From Arachis hypogaea (lineage: Eukaryota > Streptophyta > Magnoliopsida > Fabales > Fabaceae), in NCBI RefSeq assembly GCF_003086295.3, contig NC_092044.1:3808843-3872842 (forward strand): 64,000 nt of DNA, in the 5' to 3' direction. A program made the translations under genes and the position numbers. Each line of letters starts with the position of its first letter. Position 1 is the first letter of the stretch. Of the stretch, positions 46,585-57,215 are shown piece after piece. The notes below the pieces were generated by a model. It saw nothing but the letters and a program-made list of their open reading frames with translations. It was not told the DNA's origin and did no database searches.

Positions 46585-47958
46585 ATGGCTGCAAAAATAG
46601 AGGGTCGAGCTTATCTCTCTTCTTTTGTTGATGTTGTTTCAAAGAAGTTGTCTTCAATACTTGAAGATGACTTTGTACTCGAAAGAAACGACTCTGAGCT
46701 GAAGTTGCTTGAAAGGTTGGATAATTGTCTGTGTGATGTTGGACCTGTGCTTGATGATGCTGAGCTGAAGCAGTTCAGTGACGAGAGAGTGAAGAAGTGG
46801 CTTGTTGATCTCCAAGATGCTCTCTATATGGCTGATGACTTTCTGGATGAACTCTCCACTAGAGCTGCCACTGCTACTCCAAGGGATCTAGGTAACTCTT
46901 TTGACTGGTCTCGCCCTGTTGATTCAATTATTGAAGATAGTGCTGTCAATGTCATTGAAAATATAGTTGGCAAATTAGAGTCTGGCAAAAAGGTAAACTT
47001 TGTCTGAGAGAGAGTGCCAAGGTGGACTTCTCATCATGGAAAATTCCAACAACATCGCTTGTTTTAAGTTCCGACATATTTGGTCGGGACAAAGACAAGA
47101 ATGAGATAATAAAAAAGCTATTAGATGATACCCGTGATGCCGAATATTGTGGGTATGGGTGGGATAGGAAAAATTACTTTGGCTCAACTGGTTTACAATG
47201 ATGCCGAAATTGTGGGAAAATTTGACACTAGAGCATGGGTTTGTGTTGTTGAAAATCCTGACCCTGTTAATGTTACAAGGACAATAATAGGGGCAATAGA
47301 TTCTTTTCCCTGTAACATGGTTCATTTTGATTCACTTCAGACTGATTTGAAGAAAAAATTGACACGAATGACATTTTTAGTTGTTTTAGAGTTTAGACGA
47401 TGTCTGGGATGATTGATGAGACATGTGGGAGAATTTTCTAAAACCTTTTCAATATGGAAATGATGGAAGTAAGATTCTCCTAACAACCCGTAGTGAAAAG
47501 GTTGCTTCTGTGTTCGCAGCTAACAATCTACATTATTGACTAAGTTTATTGTCGAAGGAAGATTGTTGGTCCGTGTTTTTGAAGCATTCATCCATTTCTA
47601 CTAATTCTAAACAATATGCAGCTCTAGAACCAATTGGTAGAAAAATTGTTGAAAAGTGTAAGGGGTTACCTTTGGCTGTGAAGACACTTGGGGGCTTATT
47701 GCGCAATAAGTATAACGAAGGGGCTTGGGAGAATATACTTGAATGTAAAATCTGGGAACTCTCTGAAGATGACAATATGATTGTTCCTGCATTAAGAGTT
47801 AGTTATCACTACCTCCCTTCATATTTAAAGCGGTGTTTTATATATTGCTCATTATTTCCTGAGGATTATGAATTTGACAAAGATGAATTAATTTTGTTAT
47901 GGATGGCTGAAGATCTTTTACAATCAAAGGAGAACAACGCATTAGAAAAAATTGGTTG

Positions 47959-50750
47959 TGTTGACTAAATCAAATCAAAATCAAATTCCTAATTTCTTTC
48001 ATGAATCTTTTATGTAAATAGAATTAATTATAAATATTTTCTTTTTTTAGTTTAGTTTAATTTTAAGGATTTTATAATTAGAAATCTTTCTTTTATTTTA
48101 GGCTAGTATTTTTCCCTTCTTTCCTATTTTCTAGTTATTTTTATTTCTGTAATTTCTCTATAAAGAGATTGATTCCCTGTACATTTGATAATATAACATA
48201 TTCAAACACTTCAACTTGGTATCAACGTAGGATCTCTGCACTGTACCTCTGATTTATAGCTATGCCTGACAGTTTCTCAGTCATTAATCCTAAACAAAAG
48301 GAGAACATGACTCCTATTCCATCAGATTTCAAATTTGAGCAATGGGTACTAGTTAGTGGTGACTCCCATTCAATTCAGATCACCACATTTCGACTCAATG
48401 GGTCAAACTACCTTAGATAGTCTCAATTAGTTCAGATGTATATCCGTGGAAGAGGGAAGATTGGATATCTCACCGGTGAGCAAAGCCAGCCTAACATCGC
48501 TGACCCGCAATATAATGTGTCAGATACCGAAAATTCTATGGTGATGACATAGCTGGTGAACTCAATGGAGGAGGATATCAACAGTAACTACATGTACTAT
48601 ACCACTGCCAAAATTGTGGGATAGTGTCAATGAGATGTACTCTAATCTTGGGAATAAATTTCAGATTTATGAATTTACTCTAAAAGTTAGAAAAATTCAA
48701 CAAGGGAGTGACAATATCACCAAATATTTCCACACATTGAAGCGGCTGTGACAGGATCTTGACCACTTCAATAACTACAAGTGGAATTCAGCCACTGATG
48801 CCAAACACCACCAACAAACAGTGGAAGAAGGGAGGATATTCCAGTTTCTTGCAGGCCTCAACATGGAGCTAGATGAAGTTCGTGGCAGAATTACTGGAAG
48901 AGCAATCCTACCCTCAATTGGAGAAGTATTTGCTGAAGTTAGAAGAGAGAAAACTCGTAGAGCTGTGACGATGGGGAAAGGCAAGACTGAACATACTTTT
49001 TTGGAGTCTAATGCACTCTTAGTGGCACCTGTTGCACTTAAAAGTTCATCAAATCAGAATACAAAATTGGTTGGCTGCAGGTGGGTTTTTACCATCAAGT
49101 GCAATGCTGATGGAAGCATAGAGAGGTATAAGGCTAGGTTAGTAGTTAGGGGATATAAACAAACTTATGGAGTAGACTATCGAGAGACTTTTGCTCCAGT
49201 TGCCAAACTCAACTCTGTGCGGATTCTCTTATCTCTTGCTGCGAATTACAATTGGCCTTTACATCAATTGGATATAAAGAATGCTTTCCTGAATGGGGAG
49301 CTAGAGGAAGAGGTGTTCATGAAACTTCCATCATGATTTGAGGCTGAACTAGGGAGGAATAAAGTGTGCAAACTAAAGAAATCTCTCTATGGATTGAAAC
49401 AATCCCCAAGAGCCTGGTTTGAACGACTTGGAATGGTGGTGAAGGGACTTGATTATACTCAAAACCAAGCTGACCATACACTTTTCTATAAACATTCAGC
49501 AGCTAATAAAACTGCCATCTTAATTGTATATGTGGATGACATTATTCTGACAGGTGATGATTTTTTGGAGCTAAAAGACTTGAAGGAGAAGCTTGCCAAA
49601 GCATTTGAAATCAAAGAACTTGACTCATTAAAATACTTTCTTGGAATTAAATTTGCAAGGTCTAAGGAAGGCATTTTTATGAACCAACGAAAGTACATCC
49701 TAGATCTTTTAAAAGAGACGGGGTTACTTGGTTGTAAAGCTGCTGAAACACCTATAGAGTCTAACCTAAAATTGAAGCTAGCTGAACCAGAAAATATAAT
49801 GGACAAAGGGAGATATCAGCAGTTGGTAGGGAGGCTAATCTATTTATCCCATACACGCCCGGATATAGCCTTTGCTGTGAGCATGGTAAGCTAATTTATG
49901 CATTCACCTGGTCAAGAACACATGGATGTTGTCTTTAGAATCCTAAGGTACTTGAAAGGGTCACCTGGGAAAGGGTTACTCTACAAAAAGCATGGACATC
50001 TTCAAGTAGAAGCTTATACAGATGCAGATTGGGCTGGGAATGTCATGGATAGAAGGTCAACATTTGGGTATTGTACTTTTGTTGGCGGAAACTTGGTTAG
50101 TTGGAGGAGTAAAACACAGAGTGTTGTGGCACAAAGTAGTGTAGAAGCTGAGTTTAGAGCAGTGGCTCATGGAATATGTGAAACACTATGGGTAGAGAAA
50201 ATCCTACAAGAACTAAAAGTTTCCATTTCTCCACCAATGAGGTTGTATTGTGACAACAAATCTGCAATTTCCATTTCTCATAATCCAGTGTTGCATGATA
50301 GAACTAAACATGTTGAAGTTGACAAGCATTTTATCAGGGAAAAGATTGAAAGAGGACAGATTTGCATCTCATATATTCCAACCGCGGAACAATTAGCAGA
50401 TGTTCTAACTAAAGGATTACCCAAGTAGACTTTTGATAGCATAATAAGCAAGCTGTCAATGAATGATATCTTCAAGCCAGCTTGAGGGGGAGTGTTGACT
50501 AGATTAAATCAAAATCAAATTCCTAATTCCTTTCATGAATCTTTTATGTAAATAGAATTAATTATAAATATTTTCCTTTTTTAGTTTAGCTTAATTTTAG
50601 GGATTTTATGATTAGAAATCTTTCTTTTATTTTAGACTAGTATTTTTCCCTTCTTTTCTATTTTCTAGTTATTTCTATTTATGTAATTCCTCTATAAAGA
50701 GGCTGATTCCCTATACATTTGATAATATAACATATTCAAACACTTCAATT
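47959..50750 (+). mobile_element. Ty1/copia retrotransposon, internally deleted
   Basis: 2792 bases inserted in the NLR pseudogene with the 5 bp target duplication GGTTG (47954-47958 and 50751-50755). LTRs are 47959-48216 and 50493-50750, 258 bases each, starting TGTTGACT. A TGGTATCA primer site follows the 5' LTR at 48217, and the purine-rich CTTGAGGGGGAG precedes the 3' LTR. By eye the LTRs differ at about 16 positions, nearly all transitions. The gag region passes directly into reverse transcriptase, so zinc knuckle, protease and integrase are missing. Confidence 0.93.
48261..50428 (+). pseudogene. copia gag remnant fused to reverse transcriptase-RNase H
   Basis: Gag text starts MPDSFSVINPKQKEN and is interrupted by stops. 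It reaches [20 protein letters not shown] and, after ~20 codons, jumps to RT at [22 protein letters not shown] motifs are YGLKQSPRAWF and LIVYVDDIILTGDD (catalytic YVDD). RNase H shows YTDADWAGN, VEAEF and DNKSAI, and it ends LADVLTKGLPK. From 48821 to 50428 the frame is continuous except for TGA at 49334 and TAA at 49892. It cannot encode its own mobility proteins. Confidence 0.9.
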
Positions 50751-52140
50751 GGTTGTTCTTATTTTGATGAATTAGTTGCAAGGTCATTTTTTCAACCTTC
50801 CAGTACTAAGGGAGAGTTATTTGTAATGCATGATCTCATGCATGATCTAGCAATGTTTTTTTGCTGGGAAATTCTATTTCAAACACAAAGAATTTGGCCA
50901 TCTACACAAGATAGACAACAAAACTCGTCATTTGTCATATGCTACAAAATATGAGGATAGCATCAAATTATTTCGAGGAGCCTATAATGGAGCAATAGCA
51001 ATACACATCAGAACATTTTCAGATCTTACTTGGCTTTGCTATGGTCAATCAATTGATATTGAAAGCGATTCTTGGCTCTTACGACAACAATTTGTGTGTT
51101 TAAGAGTTATGTCATTTAAACACTTTTCTATAGAGTCATTGCCTGATTCCATAGGTGAATTGATTCATTTGCGTTATTTGAATGTCTCTAACACACCTAT
51201 TGTGACATTGTCCGAGTCATTATGTAAGTTATACAATCTCCAAACTTTGAAGTTGAGAAATTGTTTTAAGCTAGAGATGCTTCCCAGTCGCATGCAAGAT
51301 CTCGTTAACCTGCACTACCTTGACATTCGAGGTGCTTTTTGTCTGAAAGAGATGCCGAAGGAAATGAGCAAGTTGAAACATCTAAACTTCTTAAGTGATT
51401 ATATTGTGGGCAAGCACGAAGAGAATGGGATAAGAGAATTGGGAACACTGGACAATCTTCATGGCTCATTTTGCATTTCCAACTTGGAGAACATCAAGAA
51501 TAGTGGTGAAGCTTTGAAGGCAAAGATGGGTAACAAGAAGCACATCAACACTTTAACATTGAATTGGCTTCCAAAGGGTAACATTGATGATTTTCAAAAT
51601 GAAAGAGATATACTTGACAAGTTACAACCTCATGAAAACTTGAAAGAGTTATCAATTGAGGGTTATCGTGGTGAAACATTCCCAGATTGGTTAGGCCTTT
51701 CTTGCTACTCTAATTTGACAAAATTGAATCTGTATTTTTGTATGAATTCTTGTGAACTTCCTTCACTGGGACAGTTACCTCTTTACAGCATCTGGAGGTT
51801 TCTGATCTTGCCGCCGCTAGGGTTGGCTGCGCTCCACCTAGAGCAGCTGTATATAAACAAATGCCCAGAAATTGATTGTTTTGATGAGAAGTGTCTCCCG
51901 CAGAGTTTGGAAACACTTGAAATCAAGCAATGCCAGAAACTAGCGAGTTGGATAACATCAAAGGGTTTGCAGAGTCAAGGCCGTACCCGTCTTATTCTTG
52001 ATCAATGATATGAAGTTAAGTGGTTCCAAAGAGAGAGTTGCCTTCATGCTTTTCTTGAGTCTCTAGAATTCTGGAACTTTCCAAATTGGCTTCATCATCT
52101 CCGAGGCATAAGCTGGAAGACCCACGGATTCAATTCTCTT

Positions 52141-52835
52141 GGTAAGTGATTTTGCTCTGATCTCCAATTACAATGCTAATTCTTTGCATCAACCATTTTC
52201 ATTCCCTTGTTGATACACCAAACCGAAGTTTATTATCTTTTCATTCTCAGCCATTCTCTGTACTGTGGCTACCTATTTCACTGACAATAATTGGGTGCCA
52301 ATTTTTCCAATTCTTTTAAGGATAAAAAATCAGATGCTTAGAAAAAAATGGAAAGGTTTACTTTTTCATGATCGCTTCTTTATTGCTTACAGTATTTGTA
52401 TGGTTTATCGCAGATTTGGATGATGATTAATGTTACTGTTGACTCTGATTTTGTACCATTTAATGTACCATGAGATACACATACTTCATACCAATAGATT
52501 ATTTTGCTTTATTTCATCGAGTTTTTGTTTTTATTTTTATTTTTCTCTTTTTTATTTCAAGTAGTAGATTTTGAAGGTGCTCCAATCTATTTATCTATTT
52601 ATAATATTTATCAAATTGTAATTTCAATTTATCTTAATTCCACATAAAGCGCTGGTCTAAATGTAGATTTTATTTATCTATGATATAAGCGTGGGTGGGT
52701 TTATTTGATTTATGCAGTTGCCAATAATGAGTTTTTCACTTGTTTAATATTTGATACAGGTTCTGTATCTTTCTATATATGGTTCTCAAAGAATTTAGTA
52801 GTATAATTCTGAATTCTTACCTTTGCAATGATTAG
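52141..52835. other. NLR 3' flank grading into IDH intron 1
   Basis: Begins with the GTAAGTGATTTTGCTCT sequence shared with the 3' side of the intact NLR. From about 52690 it matches the end of IDH intron 1 (TTTATGCAGTTGCCAATRATG). No gene. Confidence 0.55.
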
Positions 52836-53814
52836 ATATTCAAAGTAGCTGACGTGCCCATAGAGTGGGAAGTGCACTATGTATGTAGGGACTGAAATTG
52901 ACCCTAGAACACAGAGCTCTACACCAAGGTAATTTTTGCACTTTGGTCAACAAAAGCTTGAAGTTACAATCTTATCATCTGATATCATTTCATACATGTT
53001 TCAGCTGCAACATTGGTGAGGGAGGTATTGCACTAGCTGAGTCTATACATGGTTCAGCACCTGATATTGCTGGAAAGGTAAGCTGCAAAGTTCTTTCTCA
53101 ACCTTATATTATCTGATATTACCTTAGTAACAGAAATTTTGGATGAGGGTAATTGTGGAAACAAATGTTATTAAAGTTTCTGTCCCGACCCTACTTTCTT
53201 GAGGTATTGAAGGGACTGAAATTTTGTGTCTTGGGACCGAAATTTTAGTTCTAGTCTCTGGTTGCCAAACACAATACTGAGAACCAATCCTCCAGTCCCT
53301 GCTTCCAAACGCTAACTTATGGATCTTTTCACCTTGTTATCAACTTATTACAAAATATGGGATTTATTGAATGCTTTGTTTCATGAAAGTGCTCAATATC
53401 AGTTTGCCCTCTGCAATTTCGGAAAACTAATTTGGTGTCTCATTCTTCTTTGAAAAAGGAAAATATTGTGAATAGTAATTGTTGTCAATTTACTTCTCCG
53501 GTAGTGGTCGCAACTCACAAACAAGTTCTAACGTTGGAAACTTGCAACCTTTTTTCAATTTAGGTTATATTTCATTATTTCTGTTGCTTACCTGTATTTT
53601 CTCTGGGCTTGTACTTGTGTAGAATTTGGCAAATCCAACTGCTTTACTGATGATTGGTGTTTCAATGTTACGGCATTTGAATATCCAGAACAAAGCGGAC
53701 CACATTCAAAATGCCATCCTCAACACAATTGCAGAAGGGAGGTACCGAACTGTTGATCTTGGAGGCAAAGCAAAGACAACCGAGTTCACCAATGCGATTA
53801 TTGATCATCTCTAA
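52836..53814 (+). pseudogene. NAD-isocitrate dehydrogenase pseudogene (exons 2/5, 6, 7)
   Basis: Exon 2 begins at 52836 ([16 protein letters not shown]) but after ~80 bases jumps directly to the last ~10 bases of exon 5 (ACACCAAG, ending 52928). A single internal deletion therefore removed everything between. Exon 6 (53005-53077) and exon 7 (53623-53814, through the TAA) are of full length. Intron 6 carries a ~200 base insertion. A 4-base duplication (TATGTATG) also shifts the exon 2 frame. Confidence 0.9.
53117..53325. mobile_element. MITE-like insertion in intron 6 of the IDH relic
   Basis: Absent from the other IDH introns 6, where ATTATCTG runs straight into TGGATCTGTTCACC-like sequence. 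The insert has phrases such as GGGACCGAAATTTTAGT and AGTCTCTGGTTGCCAAACAC. Ends and target duplication are not resolved. Confidence 0.45.
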
Positions 53815-54640
53815 ATTCTTCTCTTGAGTAGGCAAGGAATTGCGGCTAATTTTGTTTTCTGTTAATCTCCTATTTAGTTTTACCTGGCTTTTTGTGAGGA
53901 GTAGGATAGGATTACCTCAGCATAATGGAAAAACTCATCTAAGGGTGTGAGCTTATAACCACAAGGCATGGGCAAGCCTTAAAATATTCATTGAACAACC
54001 ACCAATATTGTATAATAGAATTATTCTTTATTATTATGAGATCTGTCAAAACATCTCAGCACCCACTAATCAAATTAATTGTGAGGAAGACTAAGTCAAT
54101 ATCTTTTAATTTATGGCTTAGTTTTGGAAAGATTTTAAATTATTGTTTGTGAAGGCTGGAGCCAAGGTCGCAAATCATTCAAGTCAAGGAACGTTGTATG
54201 TTTTATTATTTATTAAATTAATATTTTATGTGCAAGTGGATTCAGAGAGAACTATACCTAAACCTTCATCGTTAAAAGCATTTCTATACACAACATCTTG
54301 TAAGAAGTTGGTCCACCTTGGTTTGTATCAGCAATCTTATCATGTTTTAACTTCCAACAGTGGGAAAAAAAAAAAGTAATCTACTATTCCTAATTCCCCT
54401 TAAACTCTTTCTGGGTTCCAAAGTTACAAATTACAAAATAAATTTGCAATAAACTTGAAGGAAAAGAAAATATTATTTTGAAGCTCATATATAAATATAT
54501 ACTTGAATCAAAATTGTTAAGGAGCTCTAGACAATATATGAAAACGGCTCAGTGATGATTTCTAAAAGGAAAACCTACTGAAAAGTTCAGCATATTCATT
54601 GGATAAATTAGCAAAAACAATGTGTATGGAACTTCTTTAA
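53815..54640. other. IDH 3' flank and PPR 3' flank
   Basis: 53815-54245 matches the flank after the other IDH copies, and from 53995 closely matches 57495-57724 up to GTGGATTCA. The repeat match stops at 54246, where sequence belonging to the PPR gene begins. The PPR 3' UTR lies within 54246-54640. Confidence 0.6.
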
Positions 54641-56869
54641 CTATCTTACAACACCACTGAACCCAGGCATTCTTTCCATTCTCTGACTCCACAATACTCT
54701 TCTTACCAATGATACATCTTCCCACCTTCCTGCATCTGCATATATGTTTGATAGGAGAACTTTACCTCCACCATGAGATGGTGCCACCCCGGCTAAGCTC
54801 TGTGCAGCCCTCTCTCCAATATCTACATTTCCGTGAGTTCTGCATGCTGCTAATAAAGTTCCCCATATTACGGCGTCAGCCTTTATTGGCATGCTCCTTA
54901 TTAGTTCTTCAGCTTCTTCTAATAACCCAGCTCTTCCGAGAAGATCAACCATACAGCCATAATGCTTGATATCTGGTTCAACATTATATACACTCTTCAT
55001 GCTTCGAAATATTCTCTGCCCATGATCCACTAGCCCAGCATGACAACAAGCACTAAGGACTCCTATAAATGTAATTGGATTGGGCTTAATACCATACCTA
55101 TGCAAATCAGAGAAAACCTCTAGGCACATACTTGCATGTCCGTGTGATGCTAATCCACATATAATTGCATTCCATGCAGACATGGAAGACACAATGTCTC
55201 GAATCTGATTGAAAAATTGTAAGGCGGTGTTGATGCTCCCGCATTTTGCATACATATCAATCATGGCTGCACATAAATTGTCATTCAAAGGAATGCATTC
55301 ACTAGTAGTGTACTCATGGGCCCATCTTCCTTCATTCAATGCACCTAGAGTGGCAATTGCGGAAAATACACCCACCATGGTAACTTCATTTGGTTTGAGC
55401 CCACTAGCTATCATTTTGTGGAAGAGATCAAGAGCCATTCTTGGTTGTTCAGTTTGTGCATAGCCAGCAATCATTGTACTCCACGAAAATGCGTCTCTTT
55501 CGGGCAACTCTTCAAAGATTTGCCTTGCCTGCTCCATCATTTTATTTTTTATGAATCCAGCAATAAGAGCATTCCACGATTTTAGGTGATCCTTTACACC
55601 CACTTCAAATTGTAAATTGGCAAGGTCCATCATCCCACAAGATGAATAAAAATAGATGATCGTAGTCTGTATGAAATTGTAACAGTCAAATCCTTTTTTA
55701 ACAACTGTTCCATGCAATTGCCGACCTTCGCTGACTGCTGTCTCACGACCACATGCTGAAACCAAATTCACAACCATGACTTCATTAGGCCCTATTCCAT
55801 TCTGAAGCATTGCACGATACATCACCAAAGCTTCATGCAAACAAGTTGTTTGGATGCAACAATCGATCATCGTCCCCCAAGAAACAACATCCTTATCAAG
55901 AATCCTCTCAAACAACTCCTTGGTCATCTCAAGATGCCCCGCCTTTGAATACCCATTCAAAATCACATTCCAGGACACCAAATTAGGCTCAGGCATCTCA
56001 TCAAACAGCCTCCTCGCTTCTCCTAAACCCAAACAACCACAATAAGCATGCATCAAATTAGTCGAGACAACTACCTGCCCCTCAACAACCAACTTAATAA
56101 TCAATGCGTGAACCATCCGGCAGTTCCATATCTCACCAAAATGTAAGCAAGCAGACACTACATTCACCAAAGTGACCTCATTAGGGACCACACTGTGATC
56201 CATCATGTCCTTAAAAACTTCAAGGGCATCCCCAAAGCAACCATTTTTAACAAGACCCATTATCATGGTGGTATAGGATACAAAACCTTTACCAGGCATT
56301 ATGTCAAACAGTTGGCGGGCATAGCCAATTTGGCTAGCTCTCATGTACCCAGACACCATGATATTACAAGAAACATGGTCCAACGTAGGACAAGCCTTAA
56401 AGAGCAACTGGGCATCGAACAAGGAGCCGCATTTAGAGTACATGCTGATCAAGCTGTTACGAATGAAGGTGTTGGAATGGAATCCGAGTTTGACGACCAA
56501 GGAGTGGAACTGGCGGCCCAACGGAGCGGCGGAGAATGAGGAACAACACTTGAGAGCGGAAACAAGTGCAAGCTCGCATTCGTAGTGGTTGTGGTTTTGT
56601 CTTGCATTGAAGAAAATACGAACGAAGTGTTGTGGGTCTTCTGAAGGAGGGGCTTTGGTGGCTGAAGTGGAAACCCATTTAAGTGTTTGAGGGAAGAATT
56701 TTAGTCTGAGATTCTTAGAATTGAAGACCCACATGAGGTGAAACATTAAACTCAACATTGGATCTTCCTCTGCAATACTTGTGTAGAATTTGGCAAATCC
56801 AACTGCTTTACCGATGATTGGTGTTTCAATGTTACGGCATTTGAATATCCATGACAAAGCGGACCACAT
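54641..56869 (-). CDS. PLS-class pentatricopeptide repeat protein, E-type; 5' end overlaps antisense IDH exon
   Basis: Intronless. The open frame gives 742 aa from 56869, or 705 aa from the ATG at 56758. PLS-type PPR motifs run from about residue 100 (ALVSALKCCSSFSAAPLGRQ, TFIRNSLISMYSKCGSLFDA, VSCNIMVSGYMRASQIGYAR, PNEVTLVNVVSACLHFGEIW) to YGCMVDLLGRAGLLEEAEEL. An E-type tail follows (WGTLLAACRTHGNVDIGERA, VLLSNIYADAGRWEDV) and ends GFSGVVR without a DYW domain. Such proteins usually specify organellar RNA editing. From memory it resembles Arabidopsis At5g19020 (MEF18); unverified. Residues 1-30 are read from the reverse strand of an IDH exon 7 fragment, so the start at 56758 is more likely ancestral. 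The longer N-terminus ([20 protein letters not shown]) is basic and could also target an organelle. Confidence 0.88.
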   Translation of the reverse strand: MWSALSWIFKCRNIETPIIGKAVGFAKFYTSIAEEDPMLSLMFHLMWVFNSKNLRLKFFPQTLKWVSTSATKAPPSEDPQHFVRIFFNARQNHNHYECELALVSALKCCSSFSAAPLGRQFHSLVVKLGFHSNTFIRNSLISMYSKCGSLFDAQLLFKACPTLDHVSCNIMVSGYMRASQIGYARQLFDIMPGKGFVSYTTMIMGLVKNGCFGDALEVFKDMMDHSVVPNEVTLVNVVSACLHFGEIWNCRMVHALIIKLVVEGQVVVSTNLMHAYCGCLGLGEARRLFDEMPEPNLVSWNVILNGYSKAGHLEMTKELFERILDKDVVSWGTMIDCCIQTTCLHEALVMYRAMLQNGIGPNEVMVVNLVSACGRETAVSEGRQLHGTVVKKGFDCYNFIQTTIIYFYSSCGMMDLANLQFEVGVKDHLKSWNALIAGFIKNKMMEQARQIFEELPERDAFSWSTMIAGYAQTEQPRMALDLFHKMIASGLKPNEVTMVGVFSAIATLGALNEGRWAHEYTTSECIPLNDNLCAAMIDMYAKCGSINTALQFFNQIRDIVSSMSAWNAIICGLASHGHASMCLEVFSDLHRYGIKPNPITFIGVLSACCHAGLVDHGQRIFRSMKSVYNVEPDIKHYGCMVDLLGRAGLLEEAEELIRSMPIKADAVIWGTLLAACRTHGNVDIGERAAQSLAGVAPSHGGGKVLLSNIYADAGRWEDVSLVRRVLWSQRMERMPGFSGVVR

Positions 56870-56978
56870 TCAAAATGCCATCCTCAACACAATTGCAGAA
56901 GGGAGGTACCCAACTGCTGATCTTGGAGGCAAAGCAAAGACAACCGAGTTCACCAATGCGATTATTGATCATCTCTAA
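56787..56978 (+). pseudogene. isolated IDH exon 7 copy
   Basis: 192 bases identical in extent to exon 7 of the intact gene, from AAT TTG GCA to the TAA and open throughout (IAEGRYPTADLGG). It retains only ~10 bases of the preceding intron (ACTTGTGTAG). There is no promoter or other exon. It is closest to the 53623-53814 copy (shared [12 protein letters not shown] reading). Confidence 0.93.
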
Positions 56979-57109
56979 TTTTGTTTGCTGCAAGAACTAC
57001 TAATAGCACAGAAATTGCATCAACAGATTCTAACATATAAATAACTGGATTGTCTTCCTTGCTTTTATCCTTTGCATGTTGCTTTCAGTTTCATATAATT
57101 TGTCTCACA

Positions 57110-57215
57110 ATGTCTTCGACCTCTTTTTCTCCACATTTTACTGCACAAGTTAGTTCCCTCCCTGCAGTTGGCAGTGCCTCTAAATCAAGTTTGAGGGCAG
57201 CAAAATCTTTCTCAG
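57110..57215 (+). pseudogene. relic first exon, plastid-transit-peptide-like
   Basis: Opens with ATG and encodes MSSTSFSPHFTAQVSSLPAV, then GSASKSSLRAAKSFS, ending at a donor (CTCAG|GTACC). Ser/Ala-rich with few acids, as in plastid transit peptides. No following exon is present before the retroelement. The parallel copy at 45770-45890 has lost the ATG. The parent gene is not in the window. Confidence 0.45.

Larger units (their letters stand above)
46585..52140 (+). pseudogene. CC-NBS-LRR pseudogene split by a copia element
   Basis: Clearly a sister of 38578-42615 (MAAKIEGRAYLSSFVDVV, DDAELKQFSDERVKKWLVDL). Lesions in order: frameshift after VGKLESG (stop 47005-47007); deletion and frameshift just before the P-loop (47125 region) and P-loop Thr changed to Ile (GMGGIGKIT); a ~7 base insertion breaking kinase-2 near 47390; an Arg codon changed to TGA near 47537; the copia insertion at 47959-50750; a one-base T insertion in a homopolymer after MHDLMHDLA (near 50856). 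The LRR region (50932-52008) is open but shortened by a large deletion after ELPSLGQLPLY, so it lacks the 354 bp duplication. It cannot encode a full receptor. The N-terminal 140 codons and the LRR segment remain open. Confidence 0.93.
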
